From Montifringilla adamsi (lineage: Eukaryota > Chordata > Aves > Passeriformes > Passeridae): a stretch of 64,000 bases of DNA. Location: NCBI GenBank assembly GCA_017590115.1, contig JAGGNK010007004.1:8492418-8556417 (forward strand). The letters are read 5' to 3'. Made by a program: the position numbers and the translations under genes. Every line of letters begins with the position of its first letter. The first letter of the stretch is position 1. Below, in pieces: positions 20,649 to 35,200 of the stretch. The notes under the pieces are model-generated. The model was not told where the DNA came from. It did no database searches and saw only the letters and a list, made by a program, of their open reading frames with translations.

Positions 20649-23600
20649 CCAGGCTCACAGCTTCACAATCAGCTTATTTGGGATGAAACATGGGACTGCA
20701 GTGAGAAGGACCCACTGACTTTTCTAGTGGAGGAGGAAGTGCTGTGTTGCTCAGAGAGCATGAGGACCCTACAGATGGTGGCACTAGCTCTTGGAAACTG
20801 CTCTAGGTTTTTTTCCCTACCAAAATGTAGGGGGATTTCCAAAGATGAGAGTTGTGGTTGTAAAGAATGGAGCCTGCTCAAAACAGTCTCCAAATACAGT
20901 GATCCCCAAGAGAAGTTGTGCTGTTTTCTCCCACCTATTAGTGAAATAACTATTAACCCCAACAAGAAAGTTAAGAGGAAGTTCTTATGATGAAATGTTT
21001 ATAAACAGGAAAACCCTATGGACTGTCTTCTTAGTACCTAAAGAAAAGCCTCATTCTGCTGGGGGGGAGGTGAAAGGCATTCCCTAAACCAGGGAATGAA
21101 CTTTCCATTCTTCTAGCTCTTGAGATCTTCAAGAGGGCATCAGGCAACCTCTCAGCCAAGGAGCTGGGCTGCAGGATCCCTGTTATGTGTGGGCACATGG
21201 CCCCACTGCTCTATGCTATCAGCTCACAAATGGTTGATTTTATCTTTGTTCCCTCTTGGGGGAACCATGTGTGATGCCCAGAACATCCCAGAAAGGCAAG
21301 AAGGCCAAGTGTGGTTCTTCCACCTTTGCTTTGAAATGTTGAGCAATAGCAGCTTGGACCTTCAGCATTTCTTGGAAGCTGCTTTCAGTTTCCAGGACTG
21401 CTGGTTCTGGCTGATCTGCCACATATCTCCGAGGCACACATCTCCTGTGCTGTGTGTAAATCTGCAGCAACACATCCTAGATTCCTGTAAGCTCAGACAT
21501 CCCCCTGCCCCCATTCGATTGATAGAAACCTCGAGTTCCTTTTTTAGCTTCCTTTGTTGACCACAACTCACGTCAGCAGTGAAGTCCCGCCTGCCACGCT
21601 GCCTGCCAGCATGTGTGCATATGGTCTGCAGAACATGAATGCACCAAACCACTTCACAGCATTGTTGTTTTCTTTTGCCTGTTTTTTTCATTCTCTCGGT
21701 GGAAACTATTAAGGACCGAAAGCCTTTGCTAATAAAATTCACACAGCTGCTGTCGCTGCAGATGAAATCCTGACACCACAATAGGGATTTCGGGCCGTGG
21801 CTGCCCCCCTTGCAGAGTGCACTGAAAGAGGACAATGCATTTCCAGAGCGTGGAAAGCCCTAGCAAAGACAGGTCACTGTGTGTCTGGCCACCAGACCTG
21901 TGAGGCTGTTCTCTGCAATCACTGCAGGTTTGCCATTTCCCCCCTCACCCCTGCCCTTCCCCCAGGCACAGCTTGGTTTGGTGAAGTCTGATGCCAATTC
22001 TGTCCTGAAGGTGCAGGATAATAGAGTTCACCCGGGGCTCACATTTGGCCTGTCAACAGCTGGCCATTTTTCTTCTCAGCTTCCAGTTGTCTGATAATGA
22101 GATATTGTAGTGAGAGTGCTGACACTACAGTGTGGTTCTGCTAAAGGCCAAAGGCAGGGGGCAAAACGACCTCTGTTATTGCTTTCCCCCTTTTCCTAAA
22201 CAGAGTTGAAGGTGCTGTTTAAAGGACCCCAGCTAAATTAATTCACAGGTCTGAGAGAGGATCCATTTCAGGAGTGGCCTGCTACAGAAATAACATTTTA
22301 TGTTGGATCCAGGCTGGGTGGCCTTTGTAGGGTGGCAGACACCAGGCATTGGGCAGGAGTGTTTAAAGGGCAGAAGAATGTTCAATTTCCATATTTTCAT
22401 GTTTCTGAATTTCCCTCTCTTTTTCAGTACAAGCCAACAATTTTCTATAGGTTTGTGGAGGACAAGCCACATCTGAACCAGTACCATTTGGTGCAAATAT
22501 AACCTAAATAGCCACAACAGAAAATTGCTGTTATTCTGTCAGACTACTCAAGCCATGAACACATAGACATAAGGTTTCCAAGCCACAGGGCTTTCAGTTC
22601 TTGTGTGTGATAGTTTGTGCCAATTGCAATAGGGGCTGCTTGAGTTGGCTGCTTGTAGTGAAAGAGTTGGGAGTGAAGGAAGGTCTTGAGGAGAAAGAGA
22701 GAACTGCTGCCCTGTTTAGGGCCGACAGAGCTTTTACAGAGCCTTCCTTAATTCTGCTTCACTGTGCCTGTTGCCCCAAGTGTGAGATGTATGGCTGAGC
22801 CAAGAGGCAGGGCTGGATCCATCAGTTAGGGGGAAGGGAAGGAAGAGTCTTTTAAACAGTTCTGGCTGTTTGTGTTGTTAAAAAATAAATAACTCTAGGA
22901 AAAAACAAATCCCCTCCTCCTCCTCAGGAGTGTTTCCCAATGACTTCAAAATCCTGTCCCTGAGCATTTTGCTGTGTTTGTTAGAAACCACATAGTTATG
23001 AAGACGTTCCTGCAAGGGTTAAGGCTCCTGCTCCTGTGGCCCTGGAATGGGATGTGCCAGCTGGGGTCTGTGGGGCTTGATCCTGCAGCTCTTGTTCACA
23101 CGAAGGTCTCAGTCTTGCACCTGTGTGGGGGTGCAGTGCAAACCCTCATCCCATTCGAGCACCATGTGAGCTGGGCCTTGTTCAACACTCAGCCTTTCAC
23201 TGGGTGTACGGGTGAAGGGATAAAGGGAAAAGAGGAAAAGAAGTATTCATTGACTTTGGGGGGGAATAGGCCTTGTGGCTAGACTGGAGACTACTTGTAA
23301 AGGTCATTGCATGAGTGTGAGCTGCTCCTGTCAGTTCCTGTTGCCACCTTCCATCCATAGTAAAAAACCTCACCATGTAAGCAGCTATTAGGTGCTTACT
23401 TATAAATAAGTTATGTATGTTGGCCTGATTCAGTAAAGTTGGCTATTCAAAATTACAGCTCTTCAAAGCTGTTGCCTTCAAGCTTTGCCCCCACCCATTG
23501 CTGCTTTTTCCCTGGAGAAATGGTCCATATTTTCTTGTCTTGGTTTCTCTGCTCCACCATCGTGCTCCATCCTGTATGCAGGAGTCTTTCCTCCAGCCCC

Positions 23601-26600
23601 AGATGGACCCAGAGCAGGTTATAGCCCATCCTGCTCATGCCCAAGCCCTGGCAACTCCAGACATTTTGATTCCCCCGGGCCAGGTTCTGTTTTCCTGAAA
23701 GCAAAGAACCACTCGGCTCAAAACATCCTAGACCTCATTCTCCTGTTGAAGAAGAGGACAGAAGTTTATTGCTCTTTATTTTGAGCCTTTTAGACATGAA
23801 CTTCAGGCTGCTGACAAAGTGTTGTTTGGCTTCATGCTAATCTGGCAGAGAGCAAGACCCATATCTCTTATTTACAGCTGCACTCCTAATTAGTTAGCAG
23901 CAAAAATACATAATAAAATACAGCTTATACTCAGACGAGTCCTGGCTCAAGCCAAGCTGAGACACAGTAAGGTAAAAAAACCCTCAAGACTCTGAGCCAC
24001 GCTCAAGGTAAATCCCACAAAATAGAGAAAATTACCTCAGCCCTGGGAAAAGCAGAAATTTTAAGGTGTTCTCCATGCAGAAAGCAGTGAAAGTAACAAA
24101 TCAGAGCCAAGACTAGACTAATACTCATAATGTGCACATAATGAAGCCTCTGGATATTGAACAGGCTGGAGCTTGAATCTTTCCCACTGTGGCAACTCCT
24201 GCATAAAATATATAGTTGTGATGATGAAGTCAGAGGATGTTTGCTTTTGAAAAATTTCAGATGAGATGTACAGCGCTTCCCATGTTTAAAAATTAGTGTA
24301 TGTGGTACACCACTTTTGATTTTACTGTTCTTTTAACTCTTTTGTTGGGAGGGCATAGAGAATGCAGAATGATCCAGATGCCCATGCATTTTAACATCAC
24401 ACTTGTGTTTTGCATGGAGACTGACAGTAGGTCTGTGCTGGTAACATCCCAGACTTGTCCTATGGCTAGAGGTGTGCAATACCCACAGCCTAGGGCTGGG
24501 AGGATTCCTACCTTTTTCTACTAAATCAGCTTTCTCCCATCTTGCTTGCTGTGACTTGGCTTTCAGGACATGTCAGACCTTGTTTTTGCCAACATGGAGT
24601 GCCCTCTCGGGCTTTATCCCACAAGCCTCCCTGGGAGGGTGTTCATGGAGGCTGTCAGAGAGCCCTCCTCCCTCCAGGGACTTGGACCGGTCTCTTCCTG
24701 GTGGATGTGGTGACACCTGGGCTTTTGGGGGCTCCAGCGTGGCTTTTCTGAGCCCCAGAAATCAAAGCAGTTTTGCATCAGCCTTAGCCATTTTCCAGAA
24801 TGGAACCTGGATGCCAGTTGTCTCAGTCCTAGATGAGTGCCCAACCTACTTGGCTGCTGTTGGCACTGGCTTTCTTCTCCTCTCACTTGCTGCTCTCTTT
24901 CTCCACCCCTGCCAGCTTTGTGAATGTGGTGAGGGCTGTAACTCAGGGCTGTGAATCCCATCAGTCAGCAAACATTTGGAGTGTTGCCCTGCTCTGTGAA
25001 CCTGGCCTGCCTTGCCGAGTCCAGCGCATCAACCTAAGAATAAAGACCTTATTTCTTCCTGAGGCCCTGCAGAATATTGTCTAAGAGTCCTTAGGATGTG
25101 GTGATATGTTGTGACCTCTTTTATATTTCAATTAAAGAAAAAATTATTCTGTTTTATTCATGCATTTTTCCAAAGCACAAGCAAAATGACTTTTAAATTT
25201 CTTTTTAGTTCTCTGGTGTGCATGAGTGAGTAATGCTGAAGGAAGAGCTCAGGCCAGTGCTGTGTCAGGTACTTGCCCTCAACATGACTACTGCTTGTAG
25301 ATGCTCCTCATTGCTCTCAACAAGACACATCTTCCCTTGCTGGTGAGACATAAAAAATATTAAAAAATCTTCAGCTGGCTATATTTTTCCTGCACCTGTT
25401 AAATGGAAGAATTACCTTTTCATTAAAAGTGACTTTCTATGTGTCTTGAGGGATGTCTTTTCTAGTGCAGAAGGCAGTAATGGTGCCAGACCAGAATCAG
25501 ACCACACACTTGTTTCTGCCTTTTTCTGATCCCAACCTGCTTTGTCAGATGAATAAACATCAGCTTGAGGGGGACTCCAGTGCACCAACTTCCCCATTTT
25601 TAAGTTTTGAGCTAAAAAAAAAAAAGGTTTCTCTGTGAGACATCTGATGAAATTGGCTGTGTCACGATGAGCAGAAATGCTGCTTCCTCTGTCCCCTTTT
25701 GAGGCTTAGCAGTTGCTGTGATTTGGGCAGAGCTTTCGCCCCTGATCTAAAAAAGTGCAGCTATGAACACTGCCATAAACAAGGCAAAGGAGCATGTAAT
25801 TCCCTTCCCTCCAGGTGAGGCCCAGGGGAGTAGGTGTTCTGGGAGCATGAGGAGGTCTGTGAGGGAAAAAAACATGGAAAAATTGGAAAGTGAACAGGAG
25901 ATTAATTAAATAACCAGACAGATAGAAAAACAGAAAATCCCAAAGCAATTGGTGTATTTTTATTTCCTTCTTTACAACAGTGATGTTAGTACCTCTCCTT
26001 TTCCTCTCCACAGCAGTGGGGCTCTTCTTGAGAGCTTCAGTGACAGGTGTTGCATTTGGGACAAAGATACAGCCATCAACAAGAAAGCCCAGAAATAACC
26101 TCTGCAGACTATAAGATTTCAGAAGAAATGGAGAAAAGATTCCTCCAGACAGGGGAATTAGGCTTGGCTGGGCAGGACCACCTAGGGAAGACATCCATCT
26201 CCCAGTCCAGGGCTGCCTCTAAAAAGATGGATGAAAGAGGTGCAGACCTGATGTACCCATCCCACGGAGTGACCACTCATCCTATATAGGACTTCTCCAT
26301 TCAAGGCTTGGTTTTCCCCACTGGAGAAGCAGCAGCAGCTGGGCAAAGGTGTTTTTGCCTTTTGTTAGCCTGGGACAGGGCTTGGCCCTGAAACCCTTGT
26401 CCTGAGAACTGGTGGTGGTGTGGTGTTGGCTAGCCTTTCAGGAAGGTGTTTAAAAAATAAATAAAATATTGAGGAAACTGCAAAAAATTCTGGCGGGAAA
26501 GGCTGCAGGAAGAAACGGGGGCTTCCCCTAGGGAAACTTGCTTTGGCCTTTTTAAGCCATGTGAGCATCTTTACCTTGCACAGCCCCTTGACTGACCACA

Positions 26601-27878
26601 GGACATGCCCTTCCCTGCAGTGCAGTGGGTCTGTCCTTCTTGAGGCCCTCCCCAACCTCTCCCTGCCCTCCTGCAGGGCACCACTGACCCACAGAGAGTC
26701 TTCTGCATGCTTTTGGCCACTCTGCAGTTTTCCCTCAAGCATCTCCTCTTTTTGCCTGCTACCAGCACCACCTCCCCTCTCTCTTTGCAGGAGGGTCTGT
26801 AGCCACAGCCAGGAGCAATTGCAAGCCAACAGCTCGTTGTCTCTCTCCTCTGCCCTGGGATTTGGAGGCTGGGCAGGGAATCACCCATCCAGAGGGTTTG
26901 CACAGGTCCACAGTGCTGGCATAAGCTCCATAAGCCACAGTGCTGTCTTCCCTTCCACATCAGATAATGTCCTGAGGCTTGGAAATCTGAGTCCAAGCCA
27001 TTGGTTATTGAAAACTGTTCTTGCTACAGCTGCTTCCCATCCCTGCTTTCCTCCCCTTCTCCAGTCTTTTATTTCTCCTTCCTGGCATGGGCTTAGGTGG
27101 GCATGCATGACTTACGAGTTTTAATTTCCTGTGGGAAACATTTCTCATGGCCTGCAGGTAGGTGCTTTTTTTCCACCCTTCCCTGCCTCCCCCATTAAGC
27201 TTTTCCTTAGCTATAAAGCTTTTCTGTGTCCCTAAACTGCCCCTTTTAAGATCCCAAGTCCCTTTGGATCTTATTTACTCCAGGATGTTACTTGACTGGT
27301 TTCAGTGGTATTAGTGCTCGTTCACGTACTGGATAAATGAGGGAAAAACCATTTTCCTTGGTAAGTGTGAAACAACATGTCCATGTTGATATTTGCAGCT
27401 GGGAAACTTTCAGTGTCAGTACATCCTTGCACACAACATTTAATTGTCTGTAAGGTATGAGAGACTCTAGAGGTAGGGAGGAAGGTGAAATGAAAACTTC
27501 TAAGTTCCTTGCTTACCAAAGGGGCAAGGGATGGACACATGGGTGTGGGTGTGTGCTCTGCATGTTTGGGTATCCCAGTGCCTAAAGAGGTGGATAGATA
27601 TCCATACACATATGGAGGGGTTTGACAGCTAGCCTGCAAGCAAAGCTGAGTTCATAGAAGAAATAACAATTGATAATTTTCGAGTGTATCCATAGCAGAG
27701 AAGAAGACAAGGCCATCATCATGGAAACAGATTAAAAAAGATACATGAACATTTTTGTAAGTTAGGCTACGTGCATAAGTAGATGTGTACACATGCCTTA
27801 TTAAATTTCTGTAAAACTTTTGCCAATTATATTGATGTTAATTGCTTTGCACCAATGAATATAATAAGTTATTGTGAT
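20649..27878. other. Gene-poor intergenic stretch
   Basis: About 7.2 kb contains no supported exon, RNA gene or CR1 copy. Several open frames of 100-190 codons, such as 26543-27124 plus (193 codons, Ser/Leu/Pro-rich) and 21362-21835 minus, lack recognisable domains. They sit in C/T- or G/A-biased sequence where long frames arise by chance. Confidence 0.5.
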
Positions 27879-27922
27879 GTAGTTAATGACTTAAGATCAT
27901 GTAGTTAATGACTTAAGATCAT
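27879..27922. repeat. 22-bp perfect tandem duplication
   Basis: A 22-base unit beginning gtagttaatgacttaag is present twice head to tail with no differences. The identity points to a recent duplication by slippage or repair. Confidence 0.95.
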
Positions 27923-30900
27923 GCTTTGTTAAGAGCCTAACAATGACATACACACATGGAGACACATCTAGAAATGCATACATGTACCCTGAGCTTTGAA
28001 ATGCATCTCTTCCCACCTAAATTTTTCCATCTGGGATCCCAAAAGATACTCCTTTTTCATTTCACTCCCACCCACAGATTCCCTTGGCCTTTACGATGTT
28101 GCACTTCATAAAATCGTCCTTCCCCAGGACTCTCATGGCCCACAGGGCATTTAACCATCACTTACCAAGAAAGTCATGGCCAACACGTGTCCTGCTGCTC
28201 CTGGGGTCCTTCCCAGCAGCCAGAGCTGAGCATGTGGGTTCTCTGGGGTCTCGGTCTGTCCACCAGAGCCTGAGACTGCCCCAGCTGTGCTGACTGATTC
28301 CCTGAGCTCACCTCAGCATTGTGGGGAAAAGCTGTGGCAGGTCTGTGCAACAGCCTGCTCTGCTTGGCAGAGAGGAAATCACAGCCCAGGAAGGAGCTCT
28401 GGCAACCTGGGGGTTTGGGAGAGTCCAGTGGGGCAGCTGCTGAGGTGGGAAGGGCAACCTGGACTGATGTTTACTCTTTTTTTAAGGGCAGCCTTCATCC
28501 TGACATCCCTTATATTTAGCTGGTCTTTTTAAAGAACAGTTTGAAAATACCTGCCTTAGACTGAGTAAAAGGTTTGACTGGAGAAGCACAGAACTCAGTG
28601 CTTTGCATTAGGAAGAAGTTTGGAGGTTTTGCTGAAAATAAGCTTTTTCTCTCCAGTCCTTCCTCACTCATTTATTAGCTGCCTCTGGCTTGGGTACCTG
28701 CATAGCCCCACGTAGCAATGCACAGATGTTCTCCTTGCTCAGCAGCCCCATAAAATCCTGGTTTTCAAATGAGCCGAGTGTCTGAGCAGGTTCCACTGGC
28801 TTCACCTTATTATCACAGAGCTCCTTCACCAACCTACCAGTCAGACCCACCAACATCAAAGGCCCTGTGCAGATTCACAGCAGATAAAAGCCTGGCCCAG
28901 CCCTCGTGGGATAGAGCCATTCCCTGCCCACGTTGTGCTGCCCTCCCACCTGGCTGTGGGTTGGGAGGAAGGGTGGGACCGTGGCTCATGAGGGCAGCCT
29001 CTGCCCCCATTGCCTCTCTGCTGGGGGCACCCAAAGCCCCAAATGCTGCCTTTGCCCCGGGTCTGGCAGTGCCCGCCCTGGCAATAAATGCCACACACTG
29101 CAGACAGGCACAGCGGGGTCTTTTGCTGTATCCACAGAGTGCACTTTTCCAGGGACTATTTGGACAGTAGCACTTTGCCTACAGATGTGTGGGAATCCAG
29201 CATGAAGTGTCTGAAATCCTCTTTGTTTCCGCCCATTTTTTAACTGGTGGGTTGGAAAATTCCCAGTCCCTGTCTGCCTTGCATCCTCCCCATCTTCCAT
29301 GGTAAGGGAACTTGTTCTGGACTGCAGCTGATTTGGGCAAAACTGAGAGCTTTGCTCTCTTTTCCTGGGGACAGGGCTGGATGCAACCTCCTGATTTTAT
29401 TGAAGTGAATTGGTTTTAAAATCCTGGATTCCACCGGGTTTCCTATGAAATGAAATCCTGAAAGAAGGCTGCACCTTTTCAAAAAAAGGCCCTGCTGTCA
29501 GCAAAATGCATCTCAGACTAGTGGGGCAGCATCCCTGTGTGGTGTAACAGGCTGCCTACAGGCTGGAAAGGGATGAGTTTGCACAGCTTAGCTTATATAA
29601 ATTGAACAGCAAGTGCCAGCTAACTGCAGCCATACGAGAGAGCTCAAAAGGTTTGAAGTGTTGCAGAACAAAGGTACTTTTATGATTTATACACTTGCCA
29701 GACAGCCATCAAATTCTTTGCTGAAACTGGAGCTTCCCTGGTAGCACCACGAGGGCTGGCCAGCCTGTGAGGAATTCTTGGCATCGGAGCAGCTGTCCCA
29801 GAGTGGTACAAAGGGCTTTGCCAGTGTGAGATGGAGCTATCAATAAGATGTCTATCAAGGCAGGCAACAAATGGGCTGCTGATCTTGGCTTCCTCTGCCT
29901 CTCCAGCCCCAGAGAGTGTGATAGACAGTGGTAACTACCCCCAGACAACTGTCACAACATTTCTGTGCAAGGTGTGGTAGCTCCTGAGCAGCCCCTGTGC
30001 CTCACGAGGAGCTCTGGGCAGAGCTGAAGGGCTGGAGCACAGGGAGAAGCCTGTGGGGTGTGAAGCCCTCGTGCAGACAGGCTTTAGTCTGCCCCTGGGG
30101 CTTAGTGTGCTCAGGGAGGAGCAGGACACTCTTGGGCCTTCCTGTGGACTGTCCCCCACATGTGTCCAAGGAAATGGTCTGGAAGTCAGACTTATATAGG
30201 ATTTTATTCATGAGGAGAGTCATGCCAGGCTTGCAGCTTTGCAGTGCTTCTGAGCTCCTGCATTCCTGGTGAGGGGGATCTCAGCCATGACCTTGCTGAT
30301 GGACTGTTCTCTCCTGTCTAAAATGGAGGTGACAGCAATTATTTTATAGCCAGATGAAGCCTTTTTTATAGGGAGAACAGGAAGGGTGAGGACTCCTGAA
30401 AATTTGTGAGTTGAGTGAGCTTTGGTGACTGTACCCACCTGGGTGTTTGGCTTCATGAAAGGGGCTCGTGCACCAATGCCTCCCTGAAGAGGGGTAAGAA
30501 ACACTGGTTTGAGCCTTCAGCCCAAGGTCTCTTTGCTAATGCTAAGCTTGTATGCATTGAGACGTTATTTATTTAGAGAACAGCTCTTATTGCTTGCTGT
30601 TTTGCCAGAAAACATCCTCTGGTTTCCGCTGGCCTCTGCCCCTGCAGCATTAGAGATTATTTTCCACATTTGTTTGCACATTGCTCTCATTAACGCTTCC
30701 AGCAGAAGTCTGTGGGCACTCAGCAAGGAGACAGGGCACGAAACCAATGGCAGACAGGCAGAAGGATGTGGCATGTGAAAGCCCTGCAGGAATGTCTTTG
30801 AATACCACCATAGGAAAGGGTTTGGAGGTTTTGCAGTGGTTGTAATGCTACACAGCCGTGGTGGGGCTGTCCCATTAGAGCTGTGTCCCATTAGACTGCT

Positions 30901-32232
30901 GGGATGAAGGGATTTCACCTCAAGAGCTGTGTCTGCTCAGAAGATTTTACAGGGTTGACAGTATCCAGGGATCTCCTGTACCCAACAAACTGTCACTGGA
31001 GAGCACCAGACAAGTGCACAAAATAAATAGCTGATTTTACTTTGGGCACGGATTGTGGTAAGCCTGGCCAGTTCCTTCCTCTGGCTTCTCCTTACAAAGT
31101 ACATGTCATCTGGGATTTCTGTACCAGCTGGAATGACTCATTTTGCAGGAGTGTAATGGTGGTGGTGCTCTGTAGTGAATACGGGCAGGGGGAAGCCCAT
31201 GCCAGAACAGAAACATGTCAGGTTATTCTGGAACCAGGCAGAGTGGGGGACTGGTCCCATTTAAATAACAGATTTTGGCTCAGGCTCCCAGTGCATCTAT
31301 TTTTTTAGGGTGAGGCAAAGAGGGAGGCCAGTTAACACATGGTGAAAGAACTGGTCCTTCCTGTTGGGAGCCGTTTGTTTTGCTTACCCTGTGTATTTGC
31401 AGGGAGCTGACTTGTCTTCTTCTTGGCTTTCTCTTCGCCCAGCTAATGCAGACTGGCCATCTCTTCCATTTAAACAGAATCCAGCAGTATTTTGATGCCA
31501 GGGAAAATACCAAAATGTTGCTCTGAAAGCCACAAAGGGTTCAATTATTTCCTGGAGACGATATGAAGCCTATTGAATTGCAAGTGATGGTTATCATCTC
31601 TCACTTGTGGAAGAAAAGGGCTGAGAGTGAGTGGAATAGAAATCATTGTGCAGGCAGCTTTTGCCTATGAAAGTCACCCAGCTCAGCTGGTAAAATTAGG
31701 TTAAGCATGGAGTGCAGGAAGAGAAAAGGGGGACTGAAAAACTTGGCACTTCCTTATCGTTATCTCTTCTGGTCTGCACTGGATCTGAGCTCCAGGGATT
31801 GATGACTGGAAAATGGGAGCATGCTCAGCTCTGATAGCAGGAGGGGCAGGGGTGTTTCCAGGAGTTGTCTCTACTGCTCCTCCTGGAAACCAGCAGACCC
31901 CAGTAGGGCAGAATTGCAGGGATGAGAGGGAGCTCATTACCTGTCTGAATGTTTTATTGGGTGGAGGAGAAATGCTGTTCTGGGAGAGCAAGAGAGGAGA
32001 GCACTAAGAAGCCATTTTTAGGCCACTGTTTTGTAGCCCACTTGCCTATTTTCTGTAAGAACTGTCATTTTCTAAAGATGGAAAACAGGAGATGTGTCAA
32101 GAGACCATCAGGGAACTGGTTTATGTAGTTGTGCCTGGTAGTTAGCAGGAGGCATGTGGAAGCATGTGTGCATAATGCCTGTTGTACAGGACTGTCTTTG
32201 TGTGGGATTTCAAAATAGTTCAGAGACTTAAT
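27923..32232. other. Gene-poor intergenic stretch
   Basis: About 4.3 kb contains no supported exon or mobile element. The segment near 30,530-30,690 is AT-balanced and looks unique, but nothing gene-like can be shown. Confidence 0.5.
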
Positions 32233-32286
32233 TGTGGTAAAAACAAGTAATATTCAGTGTGTGGTAAAAACAAGTAATATTCAGTG
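32233..32286. repeat. 27-bp perfect tandem duplication
   Basis: A 27-base unit that contains aaacaagtaatattcag occurs twice in direct succession, followed by a partial third start (tgtggtg). The copies are identical, so the duplication is recent. Confidence 0.95.
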
Positions 32287-35200
32287 TGTGGTGTGAAGGG
32301 GCTGGGAGAAAGTGCAATCTGCTCTTTGAGACAGCCTCCCTAGCAAAGGCTATTGCAGTTATTTTACCAGTTAAAACACCTGCATTTTGACTATTCAGTG
32401 ACAAGAAACTCAGGTTTTATATATGGGCTTTGTAGACTCAGCCAAAAAAAGGCATTTGTTAGGTAGCCCAGTAACGGAGTCTGGTACAAAGAGATCGTAG
32501 CTTCTACAAAGAAGCTCAGATAAGCAACAGCTGATTCCAAAAGAATTGCCTGAGATATAGCCCTTAATCCTATTATGGCAGGCAGTGGCCTCTCCAGGTC
32601 TTTTTCAGTTTGCTGCTGTTTTGTGTTTTAAACAGGCAGGATTTTCAGTTTGCTGCATGGAAAGACACTCTTTTTTTAAGGAAAGAGGAGGAAAACAGAC
32701 TCACATGGCGTGTACTTCTGTGTTGTAAGGACTGTTGTGGTCACAGCAGGGTTAAGGAGAAAGAGGAAGGTTCCTTTGTGTGCCAATAGGTGGGGATTGG
32801 AGTTCAGTTTTCAAATTAAGAGTTACTATGGGGAGAAAGCAATACCCTGATAGAGAGTCCAATATGGCTGGAGAGTCCATGAACAAGAGCCATTGGCTTG
32901 GCTCGGCTTCATGGAGTTGTTCCTGCAGAGGAATGTGTGCAGGGATAGAAAACATGGCTTGCCTCTGCTTCCAGCATGACACTGAGGGCCAGGGAACTGC
33001 CCAGAGCACTGTCCTGGCCAGAGGGGATAAGGCACTGGTGCCAAAAGGGCTGCTTGCCACTTTCCTCCTGTCCCTCTCAGCGTGGCCCCAGTGCTGCAGG
33101 AGAGCCCTCAGCTCTGCTGCTCAGAAACCGACAGCATCAGCAGTCCTGGGCACTCAGAGCGCGCCCTGGCTCTCTGCTCCCACAGCTGACTCTGCTGGCC
33201 ACCTGGCTGCACATGCTCCTCGGTCTTGAACATTTACAACACAAGATCACAAGATCCTGGGCTGCAGCTCCAAGCACAGGTTCTCCTCTCCAGTCAGACC
33301 CAGGCCTGTGGGTGTTCTGGACCCCACAGGAGGGGCTGGAGCTGCAGTGGGATTGCTAGAGGCAGTTTAGGCTTGGGATGGAGCTCTGAGCATTCTGCTC
33401 CTCACCAAACAAAGCGGGGCATTTCTTGATTGTGGAGATGTCCATTCATTGTTTATCTTCCTATTCCAAGGCTTAATACAGCAAATACTGAAAATGTATC
33501 AGTTGGTCCTCCCGCTGCCTACCTCCCCACCCTCACTTCCTCCAGCTATTTGCTTTATTTGCTCAGGATTTGTTTTCCCTCTGATTTTACAAGTTTGCCT
33601 TGCACAGCAAAAAACCTGCTATTTTGTTCTCTTTGGTATTTGGCAGGAAAACAAAAAGAACACAAAGAAGAAAAGGATAATAATTGTTTTTTTCCTGATG
33701 ATTTAGCACACAAGAGTTCTTTTTAGTGCTACTGTTGCTGCTGTGTTAAAGCATCTTATTTTCTTAGGCATGCCAAGAGCTACTGTGGAGAGAAGAAAAC
33801 AGGGTGTCTCTTAACTGTGATTTGTTGGGCTGGCAGTGGGCTCTGGGCTGAGACCTGCCCATCCACCTGGTGCTCGCTTGCAAGGCTCCCTCACATGTTA
33901 TTTTGATCCAGGTGATGGAATTGGACAGAGCAGCTTTTGTGCAGGGATTTGCAAAGCTCATCTCTGTGCTGTTCTACACCAGTGGAAGTTGAAACAGGTG
34001 TGCTGGAGTCACTGTGCTCATTGCATTATTTTAATTTTTAAAAACTTTAATTTAATTTAATTTTATTTTTTGTGGTTCATGTTCCCATGCATTGTTTTGC
34101 TTCGTGACACTCCTTATTTCAGTTTGGGGTAACCTTCATCTCCTCAGGACATGTGAAACGGTTGGTAAAAGATCTCTGGCAACTTCTTCCAGTTAAGTAG
34201 GGAAGGACTGGTTTGACAGCAGGGTTGGTTCAGGAGGTTCAGGAGTGTATCTGAGCAGTTTGATCCTTTAATTTCGGTTGCACACTTCCTAGTTTCAGCC
34301 ATGAGACTTGCCTCTTTTGTGATATTTTTTGTTTTTTCTTCTACCACCAGCTGAAAGCAGGTGACACAGGGAACACTGAATAAGAAGGAAATGCAGCAAG
34401 GCCAGTGAGATCAACTCTCCTAAAGGACTTCTTAGGGCTAGAAGGAAGAAGCTTGGGGGTACAGGATGTTTTTTCACCTTTCTCTCTCTTATGTTGTCAT
34501 TCCCTGGCCTCTCCTGCTTGCACAAGAAAAAAGAGTCCCTCACCTTCCTCTTATTGCCCAGTGGGTGAAAAAAGCTGGGTCACAGAATGAAAGAAGAAGC
34601 AGGAAGAGGAAAATAAATAGCTGAGTCATGGCTGCAAAAAAAAAAAAAAAAAAAAAACCAAAAAAAAACCAAAAAAAACCAACCAAAATCCTACAGGAAA
34701 GGGGAGGACTAGAAGGGTCTGGCCATGAAGCTTTGAGAGAAGCCACAAATGCAGCAGAGGACCTTTACAAAGGCATTTGTCCATCTGCCAAGAGAGGGCT
34801 GCAAGGACTCCCACAGAGGATGTGGAGGGTACCAGGCAGCACTGCCCAGGGACAGTGGCAGCATTCAGTGAGCTCCAGCCGCTGAGAAATGTGTGGAAAT
34901 TACATGCTGTAAGTCAGCTAAATAAACCAGGCGGAAAAATGGCTGAGTCAGAAAAACTGGGCCATTAAGTTCAAATGCTTTATTAATTGGAAAACTGCTT
35001 AACACAGCTGGAGATCCTCTGGGTATGGGTAAACAAAAATATGATGGTGAGAGGACCAATTAAAACACTAATTAGTCCTTTTAGGAAGTTCTCCAGGTCC
35101 ATTAATGATAACACTTAATTGTAAGCTATGGAAGAGAAAACTTATCAATATTGCTGCTGCTGCCTTGGACATTAGTGTTCTCTGTGTGTATGTGTGTCTT

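Noticed and set aside
20325..20718. Poly-Lys/Pro and poly-Phe/Gly frames
   Set aside because: They are pure translations of the A/C low-complexity tract.
26543..27124. 193-codon plus frame
   Set aside because: Ser/Leu/Pro-rich product typical of C/T-rich sequence, with another long frame on the opposite strand over the same bases and no domain.
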